NCBI RefSeq assembly: GCF_015674855.1
Contig: NZ_JADMLG010000001.1
Span: 423,985 to 487,984 of the forward strand
From: Nocardia bovistercoris
GTDB lineage: Bacteria > Actinomycetota > Actinomycetes > Mycobacteriales > Mycobacteriaceae
Length of the DNA stretch: 64,000 nt
Reading direction: 5' to 3'
Shown here piece by piece: positions 1-7,973 of this stretch. Under the pieces are notes generated by a model, which saw only the letters and a program-made list of their open reading frames with translations, was not told the DNA's origin and did no database searches. The translations under genes and the position numbers were made by a program. Position 1 is the first letter of the stretch; each line of letters starts with the position of its first letter.

Positions 1-22
1 CGCGGAGGTCTCGGCGGGTGTG

Positions 23-592
23 TCAGCTCGGTATTGCCGCGTGGAGTAGCCGTTCGAGCTCGTCTTTGACGTGGGTCAGCGGGCGGCTGTTTCGCTGTGC
101 TCGGCACAGCACCACCGCGCCTTCGACCGAGGAGATGATCACGGTGGCGAGGGTATTCGCGCGGTCGGAGTCGACGCCCCCGTTGATGAGGGTGTCGGCG
201 AGGGCTTGATGCCACAGGCCGAACGCGCGGTCGGCGGCGTCGAGTAGTTCGGGGTCGGCGGGTGCGTCGGCCACGACGGCGACGACCGGGCACCCGCTGC
301 GGAAGTTGCTCGATTGCAGGTTCTCTGCCCATAGATCGACAAAAGCGCGCATCGCTCCCAGGGGATCGTCGCCCGCGCGGGCCGCTTTCAGCAGTGCCTC
401 GGCCGCGCGTCCGGTGGCATCGAGCGCTTCGATGACGAGTTCGAACTTGCCGCCGGGGAAGTGGTGATAGATGACCCCGCGAGTGACTCCGGCGCGTTGC
501 ATGATCTCGGTGAAGCTGGCGGCTTCGAATCCGCGTTCGGCCAGGACACTCGCGGCGCTGGCGATCATGCGTTCTCTGGTCGTCACGGTCAT
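23..592 (-). CDS. TetR/AcrR-family transcriptional regulator (LmrA/YxaF-like)
   Basis: This 189-residue protein is a one-component repressor. Residues 27-46 (FTEIMQRAGVTRGVIYHHF) form a classic TetR helix-turn-helix, and the remaining helices are the ligand and dimer domain. Length is normal for the family. The gene lies 37 bp downstream of a small membrane-protein gene on the same strand, so the two probably share the promoter beyond position 1034. That promoter region holds palindromic ATTATGATCATCATAAT-type sites, which are good candidates for its operator and would make it autoregulatory; this link is inference. The ligand cannot be told. The family call is firm, the LmrA/YxaF subgroup tentative. 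Confidence 0.88.
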   Translation of the reverse strand: MTVTTRERMIASAASVLAERGFEAASFTEIMQRAGVTRGVIYHHFPGGKFELVIEALDATGRAAEALLKAARAGDDPLGAMRAFVDLWAENLQSSNFRSGCPVVAVVADAPADPELLDAADRAFGLWHQALADTLINGGVDSDRANTLATVIISSVEGAVVLCRAQRNSRPLTHVKDELERLLHAAIPS

Positions 593-629
593 CGGTGGTT
601 CCCTTCACTGAGCTGGGTTCGCGAAATCT

Positions 630-1034
630 CTACCGAGGATCCGCGGGCATCCGCGCCCCGACGGCGCCGCCCAGCGTCGCGGCGGTCAACGCTACCCCGA
701 CGCCCAGCGCCGCCGCGCCGCCGCCGATCTCGCGCCGTCGGCCCGAGGCCGCGAAAGCGAGCGCGTCGACGATATCGATGAGCATGTTCAGGCGGAGGAA
801 AGCACGGGGCACCCGAGTCGTGTCGAGTCGCGCCAGCCCCAAGGCGATCACGGCGTTTCGCACCGCGAACATGCGGCCCATGACCGGTGCCGGTGTGCCC
901 GCGGCCTCCATCAGGAACAGCCGGAAGCCGAAGCGCGGAACGAGCAGTCCCCCGATCGCGAGGGTGGCACGGATGGCGATGAGTACACGCAGCGGAAACA
1001 GCTCGGGTGACGGATCGGTATGTGGGTTCGACAT
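630..1034 (-). CDS. small membrane protein, DUF4267-like
   Basis: This 134-residue protein has about four hydrophobic stretches (near residues 13-32, 55-68, 83-95 and 105-127) separated by short Arg-rich loops, so it should sit in the cytoplasmic membrane. The pattern and length recall the DUF4267 family of small integral membrane proteins, but I recognise no catalytic residue. It is the first gene of a probable two-gene operon with the downstream TetR regulator, so its expression is probably what that regulator controls. Function is unknown; small-molecule efflux or stress at the membrane would be a guess from context only. Confidence 0.65.
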   Translation of the reverse strand: MSNPHTDPSPELFPLRVLIAIRATLAIGGLLVPRFGFRLFLMEAAGTPAPVMGRMFAVRNAVIALGLARLDTTRVPRAFLRLNMLIDIVDALAFAASGRRREIGGGAAALGVGVALTAATLGGAVGARMPADPR

Positions 1035-1076
1035 GGTCGCGCTCCTCTTCGCCGCGGCTCAGCGGCGACTCTCTAG

Positions 1077-1110
1077 TACGATCATAATATATTAATTACG
1101 ATCATCATAG
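1077..1110. promoter_or_regulatory. AT-rich operator/promoter region of the TetR operon
   Basis: An AT-rich patch in a GC-rich genome carries two half-sites, TACGATCATAAT (1077-1088) and ATTACGATCATCATAG (1095-1110), about 45-75 bp upstream of the membrane-protein start. They match the perfect palindrome at 1176-1192 in their ATCAT core. I infer TetR binding sites; no footprint can be shown. Confidence 0.5.
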
Positions 1111-1175
1111 GTAGCACATCGAACCAGGCGCAAGGGCGGGTGGCTATTCATATCAGGATAACTTGACAGTTTACT

Positions 1176-1192
1176 ATTATGATCATCATAAT
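1176..1192. promoter_or_regulatory. 17-bp perfect palindrome, candidate TetR operator
   Basis: ATTATGAT-C-ATCATAAT is a perfect inverted repeat around a single central base. A TTGACA box (1163-1168) stands 17-18 bp before the TCATAAT part on the plus strand, so the palindrome could overlay a promoter -10 region. No intact plus-strand gene follows, so the promoter reading is weak, while the operator reading is reasonable. Confidence 0.5.
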
Positions 1193-1644
1193 CGGCAGGG
1201 GCGAGCATGGGCTGGGGACCGGGCGCCGTCGCCACCGACACAGCACTTCCCCGCGGCCGAACCCGCCCCACACACCGATAACCGCAGCCGCCGACCGCGT
1301 GCGGTGACCTGCGTGGTCAATTCCGGGTGACCGGCGAGAAGTCCATTGACGAACAGGCAGGCGAGGCCGGTTGCGTAGCTGCCGTCGGCATTCGTCATGG
1401 CCGCGGCGGGGCTCCCCGGATGTCGGGTTGCGGTCACCGGCGGTAGCGCTGCGGCGAGGGGCGATCCGTCGAGTAGCGCGAGCTGGGCGGCCCGGATGAG
1501 ATCATCACTGGTTCCGGTCGGCAGCGGAGTGGGTGGCGTGTAGAAGTCGTCGGGTGCGGCGGCCGGTCCCGGCACGGCGCACAGTATGGCGGCGACCGCC
1601 AGTGATCCACACAGCTGCCGGTAGCGCCGTGTGAAACGGTGCAC
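1186..1644 (-). pseudogene. remnant of a secreted lipase (LIP family)
   Basis: The 152-residue frame starts with an export signal (hydrophobic core LCGSLAVAAILCAVPGPAAA), followed by DDFYTPPTPLPTGTSDDLIR, which is how mature actinobacterial secretory lipases of the LIP family begin. After that the text jumps to LFVNGLLAGHPELTTQ and ends in Arg/Cys-rich out-of-family sequence. Normal members have about 400 residues with a GxSxG serine, which is absent here. I read this as an internally deleted, truncated gene. It lies beside another broken hydrolase gene, suggesting a decaying stretch. Confidence 0.55.
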
Positions 1645-1806
1645 CGGCTCGGTTGCTCAGCGACTTCGACCCTCGCTGCGCCCTGGCTTCGGGGCGACCG
1701 GTGCACGCTGTCGGCATTACAGGATGGACAGAGCAGGGCTGAGCGGGAACTTCATCGAAAACTCCAATCCGAATCGACTTCGTACACCTCGTCCACGATT
1801 GCGCAG

Positions 1807-2558
1807 TCACGCGGACACCCCGGCGATAGTCGGGAGAGTCAGGACCGACCGGCGCTCCGGCACGTCGAGAATCGTGCGGCGAGAGCAGGCCGGGGCCGCG
1901 GCGTAGCTCGGCGACGCGTCCGCCGACACCTGCAGGCGAAGCCGGTGCCCCGGCAGGAGAACGTGTGCCGCGGGCGACAGCGTGATCTCGACCTCGCCCA
2001 CCGGTGAAGCGCCGGTCACGCCGTCGCAGATATTGACCGACTTCCCCGACAGGGAGACGTCGCACAGCCGCACGAACCACGGCCCGGGGTCGCCCTCGAT
2101 CGACAGCCGCACGCTCGGCCGCCCAGCGATCGTCACCGGCTCGGTCAGCTCTTCGCACGTGTAACTCAGCACGTCGGCGCGGCGCTCGCGCTTCTTCTGA
2201 TTCTTTACGCCCGCGTCGGGCGGGAACAGCGTGGTCCCGCCCAGAGCGGGCGCGGGCTTCGCTGTCGTGACGAAACTTCGGGAACTACCTGCTCGTGCGC
2301 CCACGGCTGCGCGTCCATCCACTCCCAGGTGGCGCGGGTGTCCTCCACCTCACCGAACATCGGGTCGAACACTCCTCCCGAGCCGAACGTGCCGCGACAG
2401 CTCTGCACGATGACGGTGAATCCGCGCTCGGCGAGCAGACGGGCATAGGACGCGACCATCCCCCGGCCGTAGGGCGACCTGATGAGCACGATCGGATCCG
2501 CACCGTCGCTCGAGTACCACCGGTCGGTCAGCAGCGCGACGCCGTCCGGCACCGGCAC
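1807..2558 (-). pseudogene. broken CocE/NonD-family hydrolase
   Basis: Two frames carry the two ends of an Xaa-Pro-dipeptidase/cocaine-esterase-type hydrolase. Positions 2558 to about 2270 encode the N-terminal part (MPVPDGVALLTDRWY, then SPYGRG, VIVQSCRGTFGSGG and WMDAQPW). Positions from about 2260 to 1807 encode, in another frame, the C-terminal jelly-roll domain (VLSYTCEELTEPVTIAGRP, then RLCDVSLSGKS and HRLRLQVSA). The middle, with the catalytic serine and lid (some 200-300 residues), is missing, so a deletion plus frame change inactivated the gene. The remaining pieces are clearly related to the family; function is lost. Confidence 0.7.
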
Positions 2559-2791
2559 GGCGCTCGACCCGCACCCGAGATCGCGTCGCCGGGGCCAGCC
2601 CGGCGCGGCGCGCGCGAAGCCGGGACCGCGCCGTCATCCGCGCGACCCGTTCGTCGTGCGGTCACTGGTGTCGTTCATCGTCGAACTCCGATCGGTGGTG
2701 TGACAGGGAAACTCGTGCGGTGGAAGGGGAGGAGGCCGCGCCGAACGTCGGCGACAGCGGAATAGGGCGCCTCCGCGCTCGGCCTTCCGAT

Positions 2792-4408
2792 TCATGAGGT
2801 CGTTCGCGCCGTCGCGGACTCGGGCGGCACCGGGATCCCGCGTAGCGCGTCCTTGGTGACCTTGCCCGTCGCCGTGCGCGGCAGCTCGCCCACGAAGACC
2901 ACGTGATCGGGCACCTTGTAGCCGGCGAGGCGAGCGCGCACGTGATCGCGGAGCTCCTGCTCCCCCGCGCGGTGGCCGGGCCGGAGCAGGACGTACGCTG
3001 CGGGGCGCTCGCCCCATGTCTCGTGCGGGTGCCCGACGACAGCGACGTCGAGCACAGCGGGATGGGAGCTGAGCGCGTTCTCGACCTCGACGGTCGAGAT
3101 GTTCTCGCCGCCGGAGATGATGATGTCCTTGGCCCGGTCCTTGACCTCGATATAGCCGTCCTCGTGCATGACCCCCAGATCGCCGCTGTGGAACCAGCCG
3201 CCCGCGAAGGCCGCCGCGGTCGCCTCCGGGTCCTTGAAGTAGCCGGTCATGACGTTGTTGCCGCGCATGACGATCTCGCCGAGCGTGATGCCGTCGCGCG
3301 GCACGTCCACCAGGTGCTCGTCGACCACCCGGACAGGGTCGGCCTGCACCATCGCGACGCCCTGCCGCGCGAGCTTGCGGGCGCGCGCGGCCGCGGGCAG
3401 CAGGTCCCACTCCGCGCGGTACTCGCAGACCGTGTACGGGCCGTAGACCTCGGTGAGCCCGTAGACGTGGACGACCGAGATGCCGAGCACGTCGAGCTGC
3501 TCGAGCACGGTCGGCGTCGGCGGGGCGCCCGCGGTCGTGATGCGCAGCGGTCGGTCGAGCGGATGTGCCTCCGGTCCGTTCGCGATCGTGCCGCAGACCG
3601 TCGGCGAGCCGCAGAGGTGGCTCACGCCGTACACGTCGATCGCCTGCCAGACGGCGTCGGAACGCACGGCTCGCAGGCAGACGTGCGTTCCGCCCGCCGC
3701 GGTGACCGCCCACGGCATGCACCAGCCGTTGCAGTGGAACATCGGGAGGGTCCATAGGAACACAGAGGCCGAGGTCAGCGCGGTGTGATGCATCTCGCCG
3801 AGCGCGTTGAGGTAGACCCCGCGGTGCGAGTACACGACGCCCTTCGGCGCTCCCGTGGTTCCCGATGTGTAGTTGATCGAGATCGCGGCGAGCTCGTCAG
3901 CGATCCTCCAGGCCAGCGGCTCGGCGTCGGGGACCGCGCGCTCGACATAGTCGTCGTAGGAGGCGTGGCCGCGGTCGTTCCCGCCTGCGGGGGAGCCGAA
4001 CTCCGCGTCCGCGATCTCGACGACCACGTTCAGTGCGGGGCTCAGTGATCGCGCGTCCCCGAGCGACGGCGCGAGCTCCGCGTCCACGAACAGCACCGCG
4101 GCCTCGGAGTGGCGGAGGATTCTCGCGACCTCGTCCGGGGCGAGGCGGGAGTTCAGGGCGACGAGCACCCCTCCGGCCAGCGGCACCGCGTAGTGCGCGA
4201 TCAGCAGTTCGGGGATGTTCGGGGCGAGGAACGCGACGCGGTCACCCGGTCGGATGTCCGCGCGGATCGCCCGGGCCAGCTGCTCGGCGGCGGCCGAGAA
4301 CTCCCGGTAGGTGTAGACGCGCGTGCCGTAGACGATCGCGGGCTTCGACGGATAGACCTCGGCCGACCGCTGCAGGAAGGCGAGCGTCGTGAGCTGAGTG
4401 AAGTTCAC
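2792..4408 (-). CDS. AMP-dependent acyl-CoA synthetase/ligase (FadD-like)
   Basis: This 538-residue enzyme adenylates a carboxylic acid with ATP and passes it to CoA. The P-loop YTSGTTGAPKG is at residues 180-190. The adenylate-binding/hinge region WFHSGDLG...GYIEVKDRAKDIIISGGENIS lies near 400-435, and the catalytic lysine motif PRTATGKVTK near 514-523. Length is normal. Its closest flavour is the medium/long-chain fatty acid-CoA ligase group, but the acyl substrate cannot be read. It is transcribed divergently from a LuxR-type regulator across a 143-bp gap with two hairpins, so the regulator is likely to control it. The broken hydrolase downstream is unrelated. Confidence 0.93.
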   Translation of the reverse strand: MNFTQLTTLAFLQRSAEVYPSKPAIVYGTRVYTYREFSAAAEQLARAIRADIRPGDRVAFLAPNIPELLIAHYAVPLAGGVLVALNSRLAPDEVARILRHSEAAVLFVDAELAPSLGDARSLSPALNVVVEIADAEFGSPAGGNDRGHASYDDYVERAVPDAEPLAWRIADELAAISINYTSGTTGAPKGVVYSHRGVYLNALGEMHHTALTSASVFLWTLPMFHCNGWCMPWAVTAAGGTHVCLRAVRSDAVWQAIDVYGVSHLCGSPTVCGTIANGPEAHPLDRPLRITTAGAPPTPTVLEQLDVLGISVVHVYGLTEVYGPYTVCEYRAEWDLLPAAARARKLARQGVAMVQADPVRVVDEHLVDVPRDGITLGEIVMRGNNVMTGYFKDPEATAAAFAGGWFHSGDLGVMHEDGYIEVKDRAKDIIISGGENISTVEVENALSSHPAVLDVAVVGHPHETWGERPAAYVLLRPGHRAGEQELRDHVRARLAGYKVPDHVVFVGELPRTATGKVTKDALRGIPVPPESATARTTS

Positions 4409-4444
4409 GAGAAGGGACTCTGCCCGCCTGCACGCACCGTGAAG

Positions 4445-4491
4445 ACCCCCGAAGGGGGGTATAGCGGCCGCCTACCTACCTTCGGAGGTAG
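4445..4491. promoter_or_regulatory. paired hairpins in the divergent fadD/luxR promoter
   Basis: Two perfect short inverted repeats lie side by side between the divergent genes: ACCCCC-GAAG-GGGGGT (4445-4460) and CTACCT-TCGG-AGGTAG (4476-4491). They are too GC-balanced and too close to both starts to be terminators. I infer operators for the LuxR-type protein or for another factor controlling both genes. Confidence 0.45.
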
Positions 4492-4551
4492 AGCGTTGTC
4501 GGCTGTGACGGCACTCACTAATCTCAGGGGAAATATCTCCGGAGGCCCACC

Positions 4552-5409
4552 ATGACCAGCTTGAATCCACCGCAGATGCCGATCGAGCGTCGCGTGCTCG
4601 CCCGGGATCTGGAGCCGCTGCGCCGGCACGGCAGGATGGACATGGCCTTCGGCGGGCCGGTCCGCAACGGCGCTGTCGCCATGCAGATCACCGACCTGGC
4701 CGGCGGCCGGACCCGCTCGACAGCCGACCTCGTCGTCCGCAACGGCGAGGGCCTCGGCGGCAAGGCGCTGATGCTCGGCCGCCCGGTGGCGGTGGCCGAC
4801 TACATGGCCGACGAGAGCATCACCCACGTCTACGACCACGCCGTACGCCCGGAGGCCATCCAGACCCTGGCCGCCCTGCCGATCATCGTCGACCGGACGC
4901 CGCGGCTGCTGGTCTACCTGGCCGCCCGCACCCACGTCCGGCTCGGCGATCGCTGGTTCGATGGCTTCGCCCCGATGGTGCGGCGCATCGAGCGCGAGAT
5001 CACCGTCGAGGACGAGGTCGGGCGCAGGCTCAGCCTGCTGCGCCCCAACGCCGAGCCCGGATACCCCGGCCTCAGCCGCGACGATCGGATCGACATCGCC
5101 CGCGAACTCACCGAGCTGGCCGATCGTATCGATGACGAAGGGCTGCGTGCGCGGCTGCACGCCGTCGGGAACCGCGTCGCGCCTATCGCTGCCGATGCGC
5201 CGGCGTGGCCGCCCGCCCTGCTTCGCCCCCGCGAGATCGACGTACTCGAGCAGGTCGCCCAGGGGCTGAGCACCCGTCAGGTCGCCGAGGCCCTCGGGCT
5301 GATGCCCAACACCGTGAAGTCCTACCTCAAATCGGCCATGCACAAGCTGCATGCCACCAACCGTGTGCAGGCCATCATCGCTGCCCGCAGGCTCGGCTTC
5401 CTGGGCTGA
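4552..5409 (+). CDS. LuxR C-terminal HTH transcriptional regulator
   Basis: This 285-residue protein ends in a LuxR/FixJ-type helix-turn-helix (LRPREIDVLEQVAQGLSTRQVAEALGL... through NTVKSYLKSAMHKLHATNRVQAI, about residues 222-280). The N-terminal two thirds resemble a GAF-like sensor fold (GGPVRNGAVAMQITDL, then RNGEGLGGKALMLGRPVAVADY, the usual GLGG-x3-GRP pattern). Such GAF-LuxR proteins are common beside catabolic operons in actinomycetes. No phosphoacceptor receiver domain is seen, so it probably senses a small molecule directly. It is divergent from the acyl-CoA synthetase gene and the obvious candidate regulator for it. SD-like GGAGG lies just before the ATG. Confidence 0.85.
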   Translation: MTSLNPPQMPIERRVLARDLEPLRRHGRMDMAFGGPVRNGAVAMQITDLAGGRTRSTADLVVRNGEGLGGKALMLGRPVAVADYMADESITHVYDHAVRPEAIQTLAALPIIVDRTPRLLVYLAARTHVRLGDRWFDGFAPMVRRIEREITVEDEVGRRLSLLRPNAEPGYPGLSRDDRIDIARELTELADRIDDEGLRARLHAVGNRVAPIAADAPAWPPALLRPREIDVLEQVAQGLSTRQVAEALGLMPNTVKSYLKSAMHKLHATNRVQAIIAARRLGFLG

Positions 5410-5894
5410 GCGCACACCGTCCAGGCCGATCGTCGGAGAAGGTCGGCTGCTGCGGTCGCCCCGCGCCAGGCTCGCTGGGGTCCGGCTCCACGGTCACCCG
5501 CCGGCACACCCGCCCAAGGAGATCAGCCGCTACGTCTCGATCGCGTACGCCGCCGAGCGTGCGAGCGTCAGCAAAGACACCATCCGACGGATGATCGCAG
5601 GGCGCGCTGCCCGCATATCGGTTCAGAGGACAGATCCGCTTGGCAATCGAAGACATCGACAAGGCAATGCGTCCCTTACGCTGAGCCCCGCCTCCGCCAA
5701 CACGAGACCGCCCAGGCTGCCCGAAGTCCGGGTTGGCGAGGCATATCTCAAGTCAGTGACATGGATCACACATGGACAAGTGCCATGACTTCCCTAGCTC
5801 AGCCTCGCCACATCGCCGCAGGTCGGTAGAGGCACAATAGGTGCATTACAATAGACGCGACATCGCAAAATATCCCCGACCAGGCCATACAGAG
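5410..5894. other. stretch without an intact gene
   Basis: Apart from the excisionase-like relic, this stretch between the LuxR-type gene and tRNA-Val(CAC) holds no frame with recognisable protein character. It looks like degraded sequence. Confidence 0.5.
5515..5684 (+). pseudogene. frameshifted excisionase/MerR-like DNA-binding relic
   Basis: One frame reads SRYVSIAYAAERASVSKDTIRRMIAGR, the winged-helix start typical of excisionase-like proteins. About 20 bases on, another frame continues LPAYRFRGQIRLAIEDIDK and ends AMRPLR before a stop at 5682-5684. Joined, they give a complete small helix-turn-helix protein, so a single-base frameshift separates the halves. No start codon or partner gene is clear. 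It sits 0.2 kb from a tRNA and is probably a leftover of an earlier integrated element. Confidence 0.6.
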
Positions 5895-5966
5895 TGGTCC
5901 CAGCTGGTTTCGAACCAGCGACCTTCCGCGTGTGAGGCGGACGCTCTCCCGCTGAGCTATGGGACC
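5895..5966 (-). tRNA. tRNA-Val(CAC)
   Basis: On the minus strand the sequence folds as a complete cloverleaf: acceptor GGTCCCA pairs with TGGGACC, the D-arm is GCTCAGCGGGAGAGC, the anticodon loop CTCACAC gives anticodon CAC, and the T-arm is CTGGTTCGAAACCAG. The 3' CCA is not encoded. Confidence 0.93.
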
Positions 5967-6310
5967 AGGGTTGCCCGTAGGCGGTGTTCGGATGACATCG
6001 AGGTGGCGGCCGAACGAGATGGAACACTAGCACGCGGCACCGGGGAGGTACCAAATCGCCGTTGCCGCGGGGCTCGACGGAGGGTGGTCGGTGGCGAGAT
6101 ACGGCGGGCGCGTGCAGGACTCGGTACGCGGGAGGGGGCGAATCGGGTGCGGGTCGGGGGGACGCGTCGAATCGCACAGGCCACCGGGGCCACATTCGTC
6201 ACATGCGGGTTCCCGGGCGTTCTACCAGCGGATTTGTACCTTTCATCGGGGGTGGGCTAATGTTCTGTCTCGCAGCAGAGAGGTCCGAATGGGGCCTCAA
6301 GGTGCACAAT
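5967..6310. other. intergenic region between divergent tRNA genes
   Basis: No gene is seen. It should hold the promoters for tRNA-Val(CAC) (leftward) and for the Gly-Cys-Val tRNA cluster (rightward). A TTGTACC/TAATGTT-like pair at about 6234-6261 upstream of tRNA-Gly is a weak promoter candidate. Confidence 0.4.
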
Positions 6311-6383
6311 GCGGATGTAGCGCAGCTGGTAGCGCATCACCTTGCCAAGGTGAGGGTCGCGGGTTCGAATCCCGTCATCCGCT
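6311..6383 (+). tRNA. tRNA-Gly(GCC)
   Basis: Complete cloverleaf with acceptor GCGGATG/CATCCGC, anticodon loop TTGCCAA (anticodon GCC) and T-loop GGTTCGAATCC. CCA is not encoded. First of three co-oriented tRNA genes. Confidence 0.95.
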
Positions 6384-6429
6384 CGAAAGGTAGGGTTTGG
6401 CGAAAGAAGATAGCCTTCCCCCTTCGCAC

Positions 6430-6500
6430 GGTGGAGTGGCCGAGTGGTGAGGCAACGGCCTGCAAAGCCGTGCACACGGGTTCGATTCCCGTCTCCACCT
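6430..6500 (+). tRNA. tRNA-Cys(GCA)
   Basis: Acceptor GGTGGAG pairs with CTCCACC, the anticodon loop CTGCAAA gives GCA, and the T-arm is CGGGTTCGATTCCCG. CCA is not encoded. It is separated by one base from tRNA-Val(GAC), so the pair is processed from one transcript. Confidence 0.94.
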
Positions 6501-6501
6501 C

Positions 6502-6576
6502 GCGCGATTAGCTCAGCGGGAGAGCGCTTCCCTGACACGGAAGAGGTCACTGGTTCAATCCCAGTATCGCGCACCA
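6502..6576 (+). tRNA. tRNA-Val(GAC), integration target
   Basis: Acceptor GCGCGAT pairs with ATCGCGC and the anticodon loop CTGACAC gives GAC. CCA is encoded (6574-6576). Its 3' part from 6549 on is duplicated at 28645-28670, so this gene is the attB target and is restored intact by the element. Confidence 0.95.
6549..6574 (+). repeat. attL core (26 bp)
   Basis: Starts ACTGGTTCAATCC and ends ATCGCGCAC, covering the T-arm and acceptor 3' side of tRNA-Val(GAC). It is identical to 28645-28670, so together they are the element's attachment-site repeats. Confidence 0.93.
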
Positions 6577-6590
6577 CCGTAGTACGAGGT

Positions 6591-6614
6591 CAGCCCCGGT
6601 TTTCACCGGGGCTG
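6591..6614 (+). terminator. hairpin after the tRNA cluster
   Basis: CAGCCCCGGT-TTTC-ACCGGGGCTG is a perfect 10-bp stem followed by ATTCTGTT. It follows the restored tRNA-Val and is carried by the element; it probably replaces the chromosomal terminator displaced to 28681. Confidence 0.7.
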
Positions 6615-6624
6615 ATTCTGTTCG

Positions 6625-6642
6625 TGCCCAATGCGTGCCCTT
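6625..6642. promoter_or_regulatory. left integrase arm-type sites
   Basis: TGCCCAA (6625-6631) and TGCCCTT (6636-6642) are spaced 11 bp start to start. The same motif at the same spacing occurs in two pairs at the right end (28480-28527). I infer arm-type binding sites for the integrase. Confidence 0.5.
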
Positions 6643-6722
6643 GGCCGTCCCGATAGATGAGACAGACGCGAGCGGCAAGGTCGAGAGATTCAGCGGCACG
6701 CCGACCTGAGGGGTGGTCGGAG

Positions 6723-6905
6723 CTACTGCTCTGAATCGTTGTCGAGAAGCCGTACCAGGAAGCCTTTCTGCTCGCCATAGATGGCGTATACGCAGTCGTC
6801 GCAGACGACGATGTTTCGGCCGCCGGGGTCGTAGATGAACCCGCAGCTCTTGGCTACGCCACGGGCGCATTCGATGCACAAGCTCGGGTACTGGTTGCGC
6901 TGCAT
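6723..6905 (-). CDS. small ClpX-type C4 zinc-finger-like protein
   Basis: This 60-residue protein has Cys10-x2-Cys13 and Cys35-x2-Cys38 (CIEC...CDDC), with text IYDPGGRNIVVCDDCVYAIYGEQ. This resembles the N-terminal C4 zinc finger of ClpX (AGPGVYICDECVELCNEI). No AAA domain follows, so it is a free-standing domain. It is the outermost gene at the left end of the element. It might bind a ClpX client or adaptor, or only stabilise a small fold; both are guesses. Base composition is lower in GC than its neighbours. Confidence 0.55.
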   Translation of the reverse strand: MQRNQYPSLCIECARGVAKSCGFIYDPGGRNIVVCDDCVYAIYGEQKGFLVRLLDNDSEQ

Positions 6906-7363
6906 GGTCAGTGGTCCTCCGTGCTGGGTGATGAATGGGTCGCTGTTGACCTTCGACCAAGTCTTGACGTCTATTCCTTGAGGCCGACAGCCTCTGCGTC
7001 AAACTTCCTCTATGGCAAGGTAACTCGAGCCGCCGACATTGCGAGAGAGTCGATGGAACTCGTGATCGCCGACCAAGCGGTTTTGACGCATCTGCATCAA
7101 CCTGAGCCGGAAATATTGTGGCGGAGTCCAGCGGGCACGTTATCCGGAGACGGTTCGATCTTGATACATCGGAATTTTTCTTCCACACAGCCCGATCGGT
7201 GGACGTTCGATCGATCCGCGTGTGTGGAAGCGCTTTACGCCTACGGTCAATCGAGTCTCCCGTGCCGTCGGCGGGTCCTCGCCCGGGGATGGTGGCGCCG
7301 ACGGTCGCTTGGGGCGCGCTGAGTGGTGCGTGAGCATCGACGCGGGTGTTTGACGCTTGTACG
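6906..7363. other. element left-arm region without a recognised gene
   Basis: No convincing protein frame lies here on either strand. GC is a little lower than around it. It should hold the promoter for the small zinc-finger gene and possibly further integration or excision sites. Confidence 0.4.
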
Positions 7364-7810
7364 TCAAGGTTTCCTGCGGCGGTCGGTGTCGGGGTCGGTG
7401 GTCCGGCCGTGGCCTGGGCGAGCATTGAGAGCGGTGACGACGTCGCGGGTTCGGTAATACCGTCGTTGGCCGCGGTCTTCGTGCTCGGCGTGTTCGTCCA
7501 TCAGCGCTCGGTATTGGGTGACGGTTTTGCCGTCGAGGCCCAGCAGCCGAGCGATGGCGCCGAGGGTGCGGTATTCGTCGGGGTGCTCGGGCACGGAATG
7601 GGGAGTCGGGCGCCGGTGCTGGTGCCAGTGGGTGAGCCAGGTGTCGAGTTCGTCGGCGTCGTATTCTTCGCTGCGGGCGCCGGACCCGACCCTGGGCCGG
7701 TGTCGCTTGTGGGTGGGGAAGTCGTCGCGGACCGACCATTGGTTGCGGACGGTATCGGGGCCGTAGCCGTGGCGCGCGGCCCATTCCTCGAGGGTGAGCA
7801 TGTCTCCCAT
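7364..7810 (-). CDS. double helix-turn-helix DNA-binding protein
   Basis: The start is set at MGDMLTLEEWAARHGY (ATG 7808-7810), giving 148 residues; longer frames upstream read as Arg/Pro noise inside the methyltransferase gene. Two similar DNA-binding helices are visible, LTLEEWAARHGYGPDTVRNQW (about residues 5-25) and LGAIARLLGLDGKTVTQYRALM (about 85-106), each followed by a wing-like RRYY or KRHRPR segment. This pattern is found in excisionase-like and directionality proteins and in small element regulators. It lies downstream of the methyltransferase, about 160 bp away. It is a candidate binder of the repeated TTGATGC motifs in the left half, which is inference. Confidence 0.65.
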   Translation of the reverse strand: MGDMLTLEEWAARHGYGPDTVRNQWSVRDDFPTHKRHRPRVGSGARSEEYDADELDTWLTHWHQHRRPTPHSVPEHPDEYRTLGAIARLLGLDGKTVTQYRALMDEHAEHEDRGQRRYYRTRDVVTALNARPGHGRTTDPDTDRRRKP

Positions 7811-7973
7811 TCCGTCATTGTGTCCCGATCGTCGCCGCGGTGGCCACGCGCCGGCCACGGCGGCTGGGGTGGGTATCGTGCGGGGGTCCTTTCCTTCGTG
7901 GGCGGGACGTTCGGGCGGCCGGTATGTCCTACCGAACCCTCGCGGGTCCGGGTTACCGGCCGCCCTTCTTCCG

